From assembly GCA_000827495.1 (NCBI GenBank), contig KN817570.1, positions 147,149-211,148 on the forward strand: 64,000 nucleotides of DNA, written 5' to 3'. The translations under genes and the position numbers were made by a program. The stretch is from Hypholoma sublateritium FD-334 SS-4 (lineage: Eukaryota; Basidiomycota; Agaricomycetes; Agaricales; Strophariaceae). The notes beneath the pieces are model-generated. The model did not search any database and was not told where the DNA came from. It saw only the letters and a program-made list of their open reading frames with translations. This document shows, piece by piece, positions 1 to 10,605 of the stretch. The stretch's first letter is position 1; each line of letters opens with the position of its first letter.

Positions 1-190
1 ATGAAAGATTTAGAACTACGAGAATGAAGACTGAAGAGCAAGACTTTGAAATGCTCGCGTCGCTTGAAAGTGTGCGACGCGATTCGAAGAAAAGGGACAC
101 CGTGCGAAAAACTGCGGAGCTCCGCTAAACGCTCGTGTGGACGCTGGTGCACCTGCCTCGTCATGTGCACCCCGCTAATTACCTTTGTTT

Positions 191-1000
191 TGAGCGACTG
201 AGTGTGCCGGTTATGTAACTGTTCTCACAGTTAGTAACTGTTACGATTTGGTTAATAACAGTTACTAGTGTGATGGGAACTATAACTTTTATACCAAATA
301 TGGTATCCCGGAGTGGCCGGAACGTTCGGCACTCGCCGTGAACTTGTGATAACTNTCAATCGCAAAGCCTCTTGAGNCTTGAGGCTTGCGGCGAATGTAT
401 GTGGAGATTCTAGTGATGTTCTGGCCTAACATTCCGACAAGCTACACTGGAATTTATTGGAAAGTAAGCATAAAATAAATTGGTGCGTCAATCAAGCCTC
501 AATGAGCAAATAGTCGGATTTGATTGGACATACTGCACTTTTACTGCACTGTCTGGCTGCGAAGACCTCTTTATATGCGTATGATCTTGACAAGTGAGGA
601 ACACATTATACATTATTCTGTACCTTTCCAAGTAGTTCCACCATCCAGTACAACCTTCAATTGACCTTCAATATCTTTGTATCTTACTTTGCTAACGTTA
701 TGAATCCTGCATATGCCTTTATAGGCATGGGTATATGCCTCAGAAATACACTGAAGTCCAAAAAATGTTCTGTAACGACGAAGTTGCGACGAAGCTTGGA
801 AGAGGTAACGACGAAGTCAGGAGTTATTGATGGAATTTCTCACACCTGCGGTTATTTCCCCAGCCTCGCGTCAACCCTGGACGAAATGCCTGAGAAAGTT
901 ATTTGATGGATAACTGTTACTAACTGTTATGGAACTGAACCAAAACTATGACCGTAACTGCGGTTAATCAGTTACTAACCGTGCATCACTGAGCGACTCG
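191..1000. mobile_element. Possible decayed inverted-repeat DNA transposon or MITE
   Basis: The two ends look like diverged inverted repeats. The left end (about 191-223) reads GAGCGACTGAGTG then a CGGTTATGTAACTG block. The reverse complement of the right end (about 968-1000) reads GAGTCGCTCAGTG then CACGGTTAGTAACTG. Just inside both ends are repeated AACTGTTA/TAACAGTTA motifs (about 230-270 and 905-945), like the subterminal repeats of hAT-type elements. No transposase is visible; the only ORF inside (661-906) resembles nothing I know. No target-site duplication is clear. The arms match imperfectly, so this is a tentative call. Confidence 0.3.
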
Positions 1001-1145
1001 TACTAAACAAACCACCACGTGATTCTTCAATATGTTCTTGGCTTGAGGTTCACGACGACGCTCGGACGTTGAGTCTCGACTAACACCTCAACGTTCAACG
1101 ACCATTAGGCGCAGTGGGCGCTCCGGACCTTATCGCCTATAATGG

Positions 1146-1152
1146 TATAAAA
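1146..1152 (+). promoter_or_regulatory. TATA box candidate upstream of the first gene
   Basis: TATAAAA lies about 55 bp before the first coding codon that can be read for the downstream gene. An ATG at 1185 follows it but meets a stop after five codons, so the box may be real while the original start region is damaged or spliced. Confidence 0.35.
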
Positions 1153-1202
1153 CTTCCTGCCTGCTTCAATAAAGAGTCTCATATATGGTCTGCTTCGCAT
1201 AG

Positions 1203-2768
1203 GTGACTGACGGTGCTTCCTACTTTCCAGAGGGGGCCACCGTCAATTCGACCTCCACTGTTGATAGCTCGCCATCGGTCGACGAGAAACACCGTACCAG
1301 CATTATCGAGAATGTAAATCAAGTCTACGCGTTCCCTCGACTGCTGACGATACAACACTGCCATGGACGTGCCGAATCATATTGCCGTTCTTTGTTACTG
1401 GAGAAACATGGGTTTCCACTCTGTAACCCCATAGTGGCTCTCAAGGAAGGCTCGACATATTTAGATAAGGGTGTAAGCATTGGAGATGTGGGATTCATTA
1501 GCCCTGGGGGTTCATTCCGATTCTTCTTCAACATCTTCAAAGCCGTCGACGATCCTATCCATGCAGGCTTAACTCCCACAGAGTTCAAACCCATTGAACC
1601 CCCACTTGAAGATTCCGAGATAACTTTCATCCCGGACTACTTCAAACCTGGTACCATCATCGCCAGCGAGGGTATCAAAGTGGTCAAACATAGCTCTGAG
1701 CCTCTGTGAGCTTCCGGTCATTAGTCTGGTATTAAAAGTGATATTCATTACATTGCAGGGACACGTCCTTCTACTCGCGGAAGCGAGAGGGTGGTATACT
1801 GATATTGCCTCATGGCGCCTCAAGGCAAGACATGGCCGACACGGATCGCCTGTACGAATATGTGCAGAGGAATGCACCGCATTGGTATCAAGTTATCAAC
1901 GAATACTCCGACTATGCTTTCCACCCAAACGGGTCGTTGGTCATCGTGACGGGATGCGACAAGGCCACTGACTACGCAAACGCGTCTTTCTCCAACACAG
2001 AGGAGAGTCCCCACAGAATATCTTTGCGGTATACCCGGAAGCCGAATTACGACCTGCCGTGGACGCGCCATGACCACGCTGATGTGCATTGGTTTCAGCC
2101 CTACAAAGATGATGTCATAAGTGCATCACCAAACAAATGCGTCTTTGTGCGCACTCTTCGCGTGTCGCTCAGCAGCATTTCTTGGGCCAAGGCCCTACCT
2201 CATACGTCTCGCTTCGTCAGTTTTATCGTCCAGGAACGATCCCTGTTCCAGCGCTGCCGAGATATTGTCGCTGCTTGGCGTAAGACCAGATATCGCGAGA
2301 AAGAACTCCTTGCTAAAATTTATGCTGACAATAAAGTAAGAGACGGTATTCCCTATTGTCGGGATTGCATGATCAACGTTAACAATTATGGATAGTATTA
2401 CTTCGAACCAAATCTGATCATCGCCCAAATCATGTTGTGCCAGGTGAGTATATGTTCAGGCCGCTGTGGCCTTGCCGCCTTGCCATTCAAATTACTCATT
2501 CGTATACTAGTTTCCCAACGCCAAGGTCAGTCTGGTTGATGATTCAGTGTGGTGTTGCTGTGCTCAAGGAGTGGGTACAGTCTGCCCCAACATGTTTGTA
2601 TTTTTTACTTACCTCAGGCTTTGAACACGGCAGGGCCTCGGAACGGCGTCGAACATCTTTGCATTAGTTAACAGGGTGCTAGACACATATGATATCGTTG
2701 AAAACCATGGCAAGTCACTCTCTGTGCATGGCATCATGGATTACTCAAACTGTCGTCAGGCCGAGTGA
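1203..2768 (+). CDS. Uncharacterised agaricomycete-family protein, start codon unresolved
   Basis: I recognise this as a family common in agaricomycete genomes and without known function. Its hallmarks are visible: GVSIGDVGFISPGGSFRFFFNI near the N-terminus (usual form GxSIGDVGxI...F.FLFNI), the segment ILPHGASRQDM, then SLVIVTGCDKATDYANASFSN. Five exons fit: up to 1705, 1759-2335, 2396-2443, 2511-2570 and 2634-2768. All four introns (53-67 nt) have GT-AG ends and keep frame, giving about 440 residues. The third and fourth exons restore the family's PNAKVSLVDDSVW and VLDTYDIVEN blocks. The frame begins at a GTG at 1203 and has no in-frame ATG before about residue 190. A 5' exon is therefore missing from view, or the gene has lost its start and is a young pseudogene. 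Confidence 0.65.
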
Positions 2769-3464
2769 CGCTCACGCCCAAGCTTGTATCACCGAACAAT
2801 TCCACATTGCTCGCCCATTTTCTACTCTGCAAAAATTATATCAAACAGAAGAAGATTCCACGAGTCAATATTGCATATGTATGTGATATATACAAAGTGG
2901 CCCAAGAGTAGACGTCGAGCCTGGCCTTGGGGTGTTTGGGGAATATGTATGTTTATGCTATTCATTTTCTACTCATCGCTTTTTGTTATTTTGTCGACAT
3001 TGTTTATGCTACAGCTATTCTTCTTGCTTTGTGTTGTAAACTATGTATCTTCTATCTCCACCAATTCTCGGAAATTAAGGCCGTAGTTTGTTTGAAGTCT
3101 TTCGAGTAAGTAAAAATCAGCAACAGACTCCGTTCTGAATCGGCTAAAATATTCTCACAGTTCAGGCGGCAAAACTGACTGAGGCTCTCCTCTCGCAAGT
3201 CGCAACACCCATCGATATCAGGGATTCATTGATTTGACAGCACCTTTTCCACATCTACCGTGATTCAATTTGTGATCTCTGGTGACCGATTTCAATACAA
3301 CGACCAAGGGATTCCAAGGATCGATTCTCGTTGGATCATCATCGCTCTTAGCGCAAGATTCTGGATTGACCCACTAGCGAATAGTTACCAACGTACGCAC
3401 ATTATTTTCTTTTGCATTAAAGGTCATGACACATCAGACAATCTAGCTTTGCTTTTTCCTTGTC
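2769..3464. other. Intergenic, no gene seen
   Basis: AT-rich spacer between the first gene and the HET-domain gene. A hydrophobic 100-codon ORF at 2784-3086 has biased composition and no recognisable domain, so it is not called. Confidence 0.5.
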
Positions 3465-5156
3465 ATGGAACCACTTTCGCAGCCCGACTTCCGAAAGATG
3501 GGAGCCGAGATGCTATTTTTCAAGGGATTCAAACAGTACATCTGCAATGAAATGCCTATCCGCCTCATCAAACTTCCACAGGAGGAATTCTTGGACCGTG
3601 ATGGAGTATTTTTCTATTTAAAAGGGAAGTTAGTGGTGTCTAATGATCACCAAGACCTGCTGAGCATCATTGCCTCGGAAATGGACGTTGCCGAAGTGAC
3701 GAAAACTCCGGACCATACGTACGCGGATGCGAAAGCAGAGAAATACATACAACACAGTTCCCTTATTCAAAAATTCTTCAAAGACCAAACCCCCTACGCC
3801 GTATTATCGCACACTTGGATTACGCCACCCGAGGGCAAGGTCGAGTCTGATGAAAAAGAAATGTCGTTTAATGATACAGAAACTATCGTCAAGGAGAACT
3901 CGAAAATCCGAATTGTCTCTCCGAGGGCGAAAGGTCCTGGATTTGATAAATTCAAGATGTTCTGCCACGTTTCCAGTGAGATCTATGGCGTTGAATTCGC
4001 CTGGATGGACACCATTTGCATCGACAAGCCTACAGAGGTCAACGAATCCATTGGTTCCATGTTTAAGTGGTATTCCAACTCCTCGATATGCATTGTGCAC
4101 CTCGCATCTACGATGTCTTATAATAACGTTGCTTCGGATCCTTGGTTCACCCGTGGATGGACCCTCCAGGAATTATTGGTTCCCAGAAGAGTGGCATTCT
4201 TTGCTCAGAATTGGTCGCCCATGGCATCTTATGACAAGCATGATGGCATCCGCCGCTTGAAAGAGCATAAGATAGCTAAGGTGATCCACAAGGTAACAAG
4301 TATCGCTGCCGAGGAACTCTACGACTTCAATCCAGGCCTCGATCGCGGTATACCGTCGCGGATGGTTTGGATCGCAAAGCGCCGAACGACTCGAGGAGAA
4401 GACATCGCCTACTCGGTCATGGGTATCTTTGGTGTTGTTTTCCCTACTGATTACAGTGAAGGAAAAGAAAAGGCTTTCCTTCACCTCTTAGAAGCTATCA
4501 TGCATAAATCTATCAAGCCGAACACACTGTCCATTTTCAACTACGCCGGCCAATCTGTTTCCAACCGAATCCATGGAACCAACATCCTTCCATCCGATCC
4601 TGAGTGCTATCTAGCCCATCATGGTCCCTTAAACGACTTCGTGCATTACGCTCCCTTGAATCCGTTGAACTTGGGACCAAATGGTCTCAAAGTTAGTCTC
4701 GTGCTTGTGTTTGCTGTGTTGGACAAGTCCTTCTCCGAAAGCGTCGCCAATGGTCTGCAAGATGGCATACCTCCTACATTTACATGTTTGCAAAACAGCC
4801 ATGCCAAGATATGGGCCGACGAACGTGTAGTCGTTCCCCTACTCCATAACAGTGCAGTGGATCGTGCAAAATTCGCTTCCCATAATTGTTTTGTATTTGG
4901 AATTTGGAACTTCAAAGACAAGAAGGACGAAATTACCTTGCCTGATATCTGCCCTGCCTTTCTTTTGCAGCTTCAAGTGCCAACCACGGTCTCAATTGAC
5001 TTGATTGAGAGCACTGGAAATCTTTCCCCTGCTTCGAAGGTCGACACACAAAATGTAATCGTGCTGAAGAAGCGTAAGGATTGCCCAACGGATTTGGTGC
5101 TTGGGAAGGCGGACCTTGATTATTTCAATCTAAGCTATGTCGAGTGTCGTCTTTGA
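3465..5156 (+). CDS. HET-domain (heterokaryon incompatibility) protein
   Basis: Single-exon gene, 563 residues from the first ATG. HET-domain proteins trigger cell death when genetically different hyphae fuse, and many act as NLR-like immune effectors. The domain's three conserved blocks are present: YAVLSHTW (about residue 110), FAWMDTICIDK with ESIGSMFKWYSNSSICIVHL (about 180-215), and WFTRGWTLQELLVPRRVAFF (about 230). Downstream comes the usual TTRGEDIAYSVMGIFGV...YSEGKEKAFLHLLEAI segment. An ATG at 3552 (MPIRLIKLP) is an alternative start and looks more like the beginning of related proteins. No NACHT or repeat domain follows; the C-terminal ~200 residues are unrecognised. It sits among rapidly evolving genes, which is typical for the family. 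Confidence 0.85.
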   Translation: MEPLSQPDFRKMGAEMLFFKGFKQYICNEMPIRLIKLPQEEFLDRDGVFFYLKGKLVVSNDHQDLLSIIASEMDVAEVTKTPDHTYADAKAEKYIQHSSLIQKFFKDQTPYAVLSHTWITPPEGKVESDEKEMSFNDTETIVKENSKIRIVSPRAKGPGFDKFKMFCHVSSEIYGVEFAWMDTICIDKPTEVNESIGSMFKWYSNSSICIVHLASTMSYNNVASDPWFTRGWTLQELLVPRRVAFFAQNWSPMASYDKHDGIRRLKEHKIAKVIHKVTSIAAEELYDFNPGLDRGIPSRMVWIAKRRTTRGEDIAYSVMGIFGVVFPTDYSEGKEKAFLHLLEAIMHKSIKPNTLSIFNYAGQSVSNRIHGTNILPSDPECYLAHHGPLNDFVHYAPLNPLNLGPNGLKVSLVLVFAVLDKSFSESVANGLQDGIPPTFTCLQNSHAKIWADERVVVPLLHNSAVDRAKFASHNCFVFGIWNFKDKKDEITLPDICPAFLLQLQVPTTVSIDLIESTGNLSPASKVDTQNVIVLKKRKDCPTDLVLGKADLDYFNLSYVECRL

Positions 5157-5722
5157 CATCTTGAGCGTCTTCAAGTACTTAGTTTTCAATCGTACACTAA
5201 CTGTAATGACTGATATACCTATGCCAATGAGTGATACTTGAATGATACTCCCATGTTCTCAAAATTTCCGGTGAGATTTCCACTCATTTTCAAGCCAGAA
5301 GGAACAATATGAATGTTCAAATTGTAGTCCTTGTAATGGCCTATTGGGGGACATACTACAGAGACACCGGTATCGGGGCCACATAGCCGGCTGCCCTACA
5401 CGATAAATCGCGCAGAAACGTGCCTGCATACCTGTAGGGCTACATTTCATACGCTTCTTTATGTAAATGTAAATATCATATTACGTAGGACGGATCGTTA
5501 TCGCTAGCACAGCAGCATTCGATACGTGTGGAGGAGTATACCACATTAGGCTAATATGGGTGTATATATAACGGGTGAGTAGGTCCATACGACTGAGATG
5601 TGGTTCGGGATGTGGTTGGATGCGAAACGGGAACGCAGGCGCGCGCTGGCGTAATTGTATAGAGTATTCCTATGATCGCCGGGCGTATTGTCCTCGACGG
5701 AGCCACCGTGGATAATACTTCC
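5157..5722. other. Intergenic between convergent genes
   Basis: Shared 3' region of the HET gene and the first F-box gene. I see no ORF or repeat of interest. Confidence 0.5.
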
Positions 5723-7420
5723 CTAAGGGTCAGCGTGGAAGTACAGCTCCGAGTCCTCAAACTCGAGCCGTGCATCGACATACGAGTGGAACTGGAAGCT
5801 CGCAACGCGTGCATGGAACCACGCCTCGTCCTCCGGCGTGATCATGAGTGTCGGCTGATGCGCCTGCTCCCACAGAATGAGCGCCTGGATCGCCGGGCCT
5901 ACGGGCGCGTTGCTGCGCCACTTCGGGTCATCATAGTCGACCCAACGGTTCCGGCTCAGCACCATGCGCTTCAGCGCCGCGATCGACACGCTGGAGCACG
6001 CGAGGACAGACAACTGACGCAGCGCATCACACCCGAACTCCGTCATGGGCGTCGCGTCTACGCTTGCTACGTCGGGGTCGCGCGGCTCGCTGAGCATGTC
6101 GAGCACACAGTCGTCGAACGCGGATGCCGCACAGGCTCGGATCGCGTACACGTCCCAGTCGCACAACGCAGCTGCGAGGTCGGTGACGTGCGCGTAGGAG
6201 ATGCCCTCCAGCGTGAGGAACGGCACATCCGTGGGTAGGACGCCCGGGTCGTACTCGTACCCGGGCCAGCAGCCCTTGAACCAGAGGTCGTCGAGCTGGG
6301 GAAACGTCGCTCGTGAGAAGAGCTGCACCAGTGAATCGTCGTCCATGCCCTCGACGAACAGCGCGCGTATGTTGAGGTCCGCGGGCCCGAGCGCTTCCTC
6401 CTCCGCGTCGTCCTCCTCGTCGAAGTGCACGTGCGACAGCTTCAGCGCGTCGAGGTGCGCCAGTGGCGCGAGCGCGCGCGCCATCGCGCCCGCGCAGAGC
6501 GGCTGGTAGTTGGGGTCCCGGAAGTGTGAGTCTGGCGCGTAGTTAGTGAGCGCGAGCACGACGAGGTGCGCGCCGTACGTCTCGGCGATCCGCGCGTGGT
6601 GTTTGTGCACATCGCGGAAGCTGATCCCATCGACGACCAGCTTCTCGAGCGGCGGCGCGAATGCACTCGCCACGCGCGTGACGTCGGAAGGCAGCTTCAT
6701 CTGCAGGCCGTACGGCGGCTGCTCGTCCCTGTCGGTGATATTGTCCGTCTGGAACGTCAGCACCTTGAGGAGCGGCGCGGGGCCGTCGAGGTGACGGTAC
6801 ACGAGAGGCATCGCACCGAGAAGGAGTGTGTAAAGCGAGAGGCTGCGGCAGCGGTGGAGATGCGGCACGAGTAGCCCCAGGATGCGCACGATGTCCGACT
6901 GCTCGTGTTCAAGATCGTCCAAGTCCAAGTCTCCAAACCATCCCGCAGGGTCCAATTTGGGATCCAGCTTCGTGCTGCGGATCGTGACGTCGAACGGAAG
7001 CGTTCGCGACGCGCTGAATATCGTCTCCGCCCCTCCAATGTGGTTCCCATAAACCTTCTCCCTAGGCCCAATGAACACGACGGCGTTCGTCCAGAAGCGC
7101 GGCACGCCGAGGATGATGTTCGTCCAGTGCCTGCAGACGTCGACGTACGGATAAGGGAAGACGTTTCCGCGCGTAACGCGCTCATTGTTGTCCATGGTGT
7201 TGCGGGTGGCACTCTGCACGTCACAGTTGCGCTCACGGGCCTCGACCAGCGGCGCGTCGAGGTATTCGAAGACCATGACGAGCAGCTCGGGGGGAAGCGA
7301 CATGACGGTCGCTTTGAGTGGCCGAAGACAGTCGGGCACTGGGAGGTCGCAGTGGCATACTTTGCTCGTCGTCACGGCGGAGGCGCTAGAGGGCAATGTA
7401 GAGTCAATCGCAGGCACCAT
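5723..7420 (-). CDS. F-box protein, tandem paralogue 1
   Basis: Intronless, 565 residues. An F-box lies at about residues 40-100: VMSLPPELLVMVFEYLDAP, then the PYPYVDVCRHWTNIILGVPRFWTNAVVF segment typical of agaricomycete F-box proteins. The rest is a leucine-rich, LRR-like solenoid with repeated L..L.L and P.L..L patterns, expected to bind a substrate while the F-box recruits Skp1 of an SCF ubiquitin ligase. The protein is close to the two paralogues at 8191-9823 and 10844-12544 along its full length, including a shared EDSEL motif near the C-terminus. The reading frame is intact. Substrate unknown. Confidence 0.85.
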   Translation of the reverse strand: MVPAIDSTLPSSASAVTTSKVCHCDLPVPDCLRPLKATVMSLPPELLVMVFEYLDAPLVEARERNCDVQSATRNTMDNNERVTRGNVFPYPYVDVCRHWTNIILGVPRFWTNAVVFIGPREKVYGNHIGGAETIFSASRTLPFDVTIRSTKLDPKLDPAGWFGDLDLDDLEHEQSDIVRILGLLVPHLHRCRSLSLYTLLLGAMPLVYRHLDGPAPLLKVLTFQTDNITDRDEQPPYGLQMKLPSDVTRVASAFAPPLEKLVVDGISFRDVHKHHARIAETYGAHLVVLALTNYAPDSHFRDPNYQPLCAGAMARALAPLAHLDALKLSHVHFDEEDDAEEEALGPADLNIRALFVEGMDDDSLVQLFSRATFPQLDDLWFKGCWPGYEYDPGVLPTDVPFLTLEGISYAHVTDLAAALCDWDVYAIRACAASAFDDCVLDMLSEPRDPDVASVDATPMTEFGCDALRQLSVLACSSVSIAALKRMVLSRNRWVDYDDPKWRSNAPVGPAIQALILWEQAHQPTLMITPEDEAWFHARVASFQFHSYVDARLEFEDSELYFHADP

Positions 7421-8190
7421 TCTTTCCAGGTCAAATCCTCGAGAGTGGATTTGGGCCTGTGGGTTGAAATTCCTTATCGCGCTGCTGGGAGACTCCGAGA
7501 GAGGAGGTTGAGTTTTGCGTAAGAGTCGGAATTACATATGAAGTACTCAATTTCATGCGACTTCGTGGTTGCCACCGGTCAGGGGCCTTTTATGATCGAA
7601 TATGTTGCCACTAACACCGATATCACTGGCACGGGGTCCCACATGTGAGCTCGGGCAATTTGAAATTTATCAGTAGTACTTGTTCTGCTGCTTATGTACT
7701 AGATATGTGTTGCACTTGCCGCATTGCTTTGNCAACTTGGATGCCAAAGGGATGCCAAAGGGGGTCGGTTGACGTGAAATTATTTAAATAGCAGAAATAA
7801 CACGAAGATGTGAGCAGACAATGCTTGAAGCTTGTGTTGAACGCCGCGGGAATCCTACAATACGAACCGCTCGTCTTCGGCGTACGCGATTTTTTTCATG
7901 GATAATAAATATCTAGATATATTTCAGCGCACCCCAAGAGAAATATAAAAGGAGCAACTGCGTACCTCAGTGAACTCGACCACGCCTCCAATGGAGTGCG
8001 TTGTAGCCAGCCGTAGGGCGATACGCCGCAACACACGATGACCGTCTTGCCTGCGTGGGATCGCGCATGCGTCCTGCGCGCGCGGATAATGGCTAGCGCG
8101 CGCGATTGCCGTTAACCGTACATCCTTATGATCCTTCTGATCACAGACGAGCGTGTATTTAATTGACGAGGGGGCGGCGCTGGCGCTTCG
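7421..8190. other. F-box cluster spacer 1, with GUT2 3'-end relic
   Basis: The part next to the F-box start resembles the spacers of the other copies (for example GCCACCGGTCAGGGGC and ACACCGATATC, shared with the region after 12660). About 7810-8000 is a decayed copy of the 3' end of GUT2 (compare 12960-13150). A short tandem repeat GGATGCCAAAGG lies near 7740-7765. Confidence 0.65.
7810..8000 (-). pseudogene. Relic of GUT2 last exons, copy 1
   Basis: Similar to the 3' end of GUT2 at about 12960-13150. Shared landmarks in order are GCAGACAATGCTTG/CAGTAGCCAATGATTG, GGGAATCCT, the CTTCGGCGT...CGCGATTT block, and TGCGTACCTCAGTGAACTC against TGCATACCTCAATGAATTC. Only this terminal fragment is present and its coding frame is destroyed. 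It marks where one copy of the F-box duplication unit ended. Confidence 0.6.
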
Positions 8191-9823
8191 CTAAAGGAAG
8201 CCCAGCTCAGAGTCCTCGTTCTTGAGGTTCTCGTCAACGATCCACTGGAACTGAAATTGAGCCACATGCGCATGGAACCACGCCTCGTCCTCCGCAGTGA
8301 ATACCATCTGGCTCGGCAGCTGCAAGAGGGTGATATCCTGTATGGTGGGGCCGACAGGTGCGCTGGTGCGCCACATCGGGTCCGCGTAATCGACCCAGCG
8401 GTTCCGGCTCGCGACCATGCGCTTCAGCCCAGCCGTCGAGATGCCCGGCGCCGCAATAATTAACAGAACATGCAGCGTATCGCACACGAACTCCGTCGTC
8501 TGCGTGATGTCCGCCTCTGCGATCGCCGCGTCGCGCGGTGCGCCGAGCATGTCGAGCACGGCGTCATCGAATGCGAGCGCCCCGCAGGCCCGGATCGCCT
8601 GCACGTCCCAGTGGCACAGCGCGCGCGCGAGGTCGACGTCCGCGATGCTCTCAAGCGTGAGCAGCGGCACGTCCGACGGCAGGTAGGCAGGGTTGTATTC
8701 GTTCTCCCCCTGAACCGCGGGCCAGCACGCTTTGAACCAGAGGTCCTCGAGCTCGGGGAATGTCACGGCGTCGAAGAGCTGCTCAAGGGAATAGGTGTCC
8801 ATGCGCTCGAGGAACAGCGTGCGAACACCGAGCTGCGTAGGCCCCAGCGTGTCCGCGTCGACGCCGTAGTCTAACCTCACACACGACAGCTTCAATGCGT
8901 CGAGGTGCACGAACGGCGCGAGCGCGTGCGCCATCGCGCTCGCGCCCAACGGCGAGTAGCCATTGTCCCACTCATCCGCCACGTAGTTGACGAGCGCGAG
9001 CGAGACGAGGTGCGCGCCGTATGTCTCGCATATCCCAGCGTGGTGCTTGTGGACGTCGCGGAAGCCGATCCCGTCCACGATGAGCTGCTCGAGCGGCGGC
9101 GCGAACGCGCTAGCGACGGGCGAGAAGTCGGGCGGGAGCTTTAACTCCGCGTCGAATGACGACTTTCTGTACCTGTCGTTGATGTTATCCGTCTGGAGCA
9201 TCAGCATCTTGAGGAGCGGCGCCGGGCCATCGAGGTGGCGGTACACAAGTGGCATCGCCCCGACGAGGATCGTGTAGAGCGAGAGGCTGCGGCAGCGGTA
9301 GAGGTGTGGCGCCAGGAGTCCCAGGATACGCACGATATCCGCCTGTTCACGTTCCAGGTCACTCCAGCCCAAAGCGCTAAAGTACCCCGCAGGGTCCAAT
9401 TTGGGATCCAACTTCGTGCTGCGTATCGTGACGTCAAATGGCAGCGTCCGCGACGCACTGAATATTGTCTCTGCCCCGCCAAGGTGTTTCCCATAGACCA
9501 TCTCAAGAGGACCGATAAACACGATGGCGTTCGTCCAGAAGTGCGGCACGCCGAGGATGACGGACGCCCAGTGCCTACACACGTCGACATACGGGTAGGG
9601 GAAGGCCTTGCCACGCGTGATGCGCTCGTTGATGTCCTCGATGTTCCTGATGGACGTACGCGAGTCGCGGATTTCCTCACGGGCCTCAACTAGCGGCGCG
9701 TGGATGTATTCGAACTTCGAAGACCATGATGAGCAACTCGTGGGGAAGCGACATTACAGTAACCCTGGGCGGTCGAGGGTCGTCAGATGCTGATGCAGCG
9801 CAGCGGTAAACTTTGTTCGTCAT
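8191..9823 (-). pseudogene. F-box protein, tandem paralogue 2, frameshifted in the F-box
   Basis: The body (8191-9582, 463 residues from its first internal Met) aligns with both paralogues and is open to the conserved EDSEL end. Upstream, an ATG at 9823 opens MTNKVYRC, matching ANKIYRC in paralogue 3, and runs into MSLPHELLIMVFE of the F-box. There a 7-bp tandem duplication (TTCGAAG, within 9709-9721) shifts the frame; beyond it the expected YIHAPLVEAREEIRD continues in another frame. The F-box is therefore split from the LRR-like part. Either this is a recent pseudogene, or translation from the internal Met makes a protein without an F-box, or the assembly has an error. The rest of the frame is unusually clean for an old pseudogene. 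Confidence 0.75.
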
Positions 9824-10103
9824 GGCTCAGGCTATAGAGGCTTATGGCATGCTAGTGTTAGTTATTGGCACCTATATTTGCCTTGACTTTGTTCGAAAAA
9901 CTCTGGAGAGTGAGTTGAATGTGTGTGAGTGTCGGGGTTGCGGAAGAAAAGTGTGTCTCAAATCAATCGCACGGTCGCCCGCCGTTTATAGGCAATTTAT
10001 AGGGGCTTTGTCGTGTACATAGGACCGAGATCATATAGAGTCTCGGACGACTTATCGTTTGCAATTTATGTTACGCTTCGTTCTGGTATCATAGAGAACA
10101 TCT

Positions 10104-10269
10104 AGTCTCGCGAACCAGCCGTTCTGTCCTAAGCAGGTATAATGTCGCAAGGTTTCTGAGCCATCACCAAAAATTGGAGGTATCCGGTCCCATCAATTTA
10201 TTTGATAGCTCTCGGTATCTCGCCAGAAACCCGACTAGGAACCACAAACGGCTGGCTCGCGAGACTAGC
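10104..10269. mobile_element. Small MITE with terminal inverted repeats
   Basis: About 166 bp bounded by CTAGTCTCGCGAACCAGCCG at 10102-10121 and its near-perfect inverse ending at 10267. The 8-bp sequence GAACATCT occurs on both sides (10096-10103 and 10270-10277), as expected for an hAT-type target-site duplication. The insertion is absent from the equivalent positions of the other two cluster spacers, so it arrived after the duplication. It has no coding capacity. Confidence 0.65.
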
Positions 10270-10409
10270 GAACATCTATAGTTTAACGTATATGACTTAG
10301 CGCCTAAAGATTGTTTTGCTTGCTGCAAAGACAAAATTACCTCAACAGGCAATCAACAAGATGTCGATGAACATCCGTTGGCGTGAAATTAGATCATAGG
10401 ACAAAATAT

Positions 10410-10605
10410 GCGAAGTCGTGAGCAGCTAATGCTTGGAGCCCTTGTTAAACACTGCCGCCGCCCTTCTCAACGGAAATATTGCAATGTGAGCTCCGCTTCT
10501 AGTGTGTGGTCGTAGATGCGATCCAAATACCTCCTGAGGTATCAGCACCAGAAAGAGAGATATGTTGAAAAGAACGATTACTACCTTGGTGCACTCAGCC
10601 AGGCC
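10410..10605 (-). pseudogene. Relic of GUT2 last exons, copy 2
   Basis: Homologous to the GUT2 3' end at about 12960-13150. It shares CGAAGTCGTGAGCAGC/CGAAATCGTCAGTAGCC, CTGCCGCCGCCCTTCTCAACGG/CGCCGCCACCGCTCTTCTCAACGG, GAGC.CCGCTTCT and a degraded TACCT...CACTCA copy of the penultimate exon edge. The frame is lost. It lies about 2.55-2.6 kb from both the first relic and the true GUT2 end. Confidence 0.65.

Noticed and set aside
2784..3086. Hydrophobic 100-codon ORF
   Set aside because: AT-rich spacer with no homology, no splice partners and no conserved motif.
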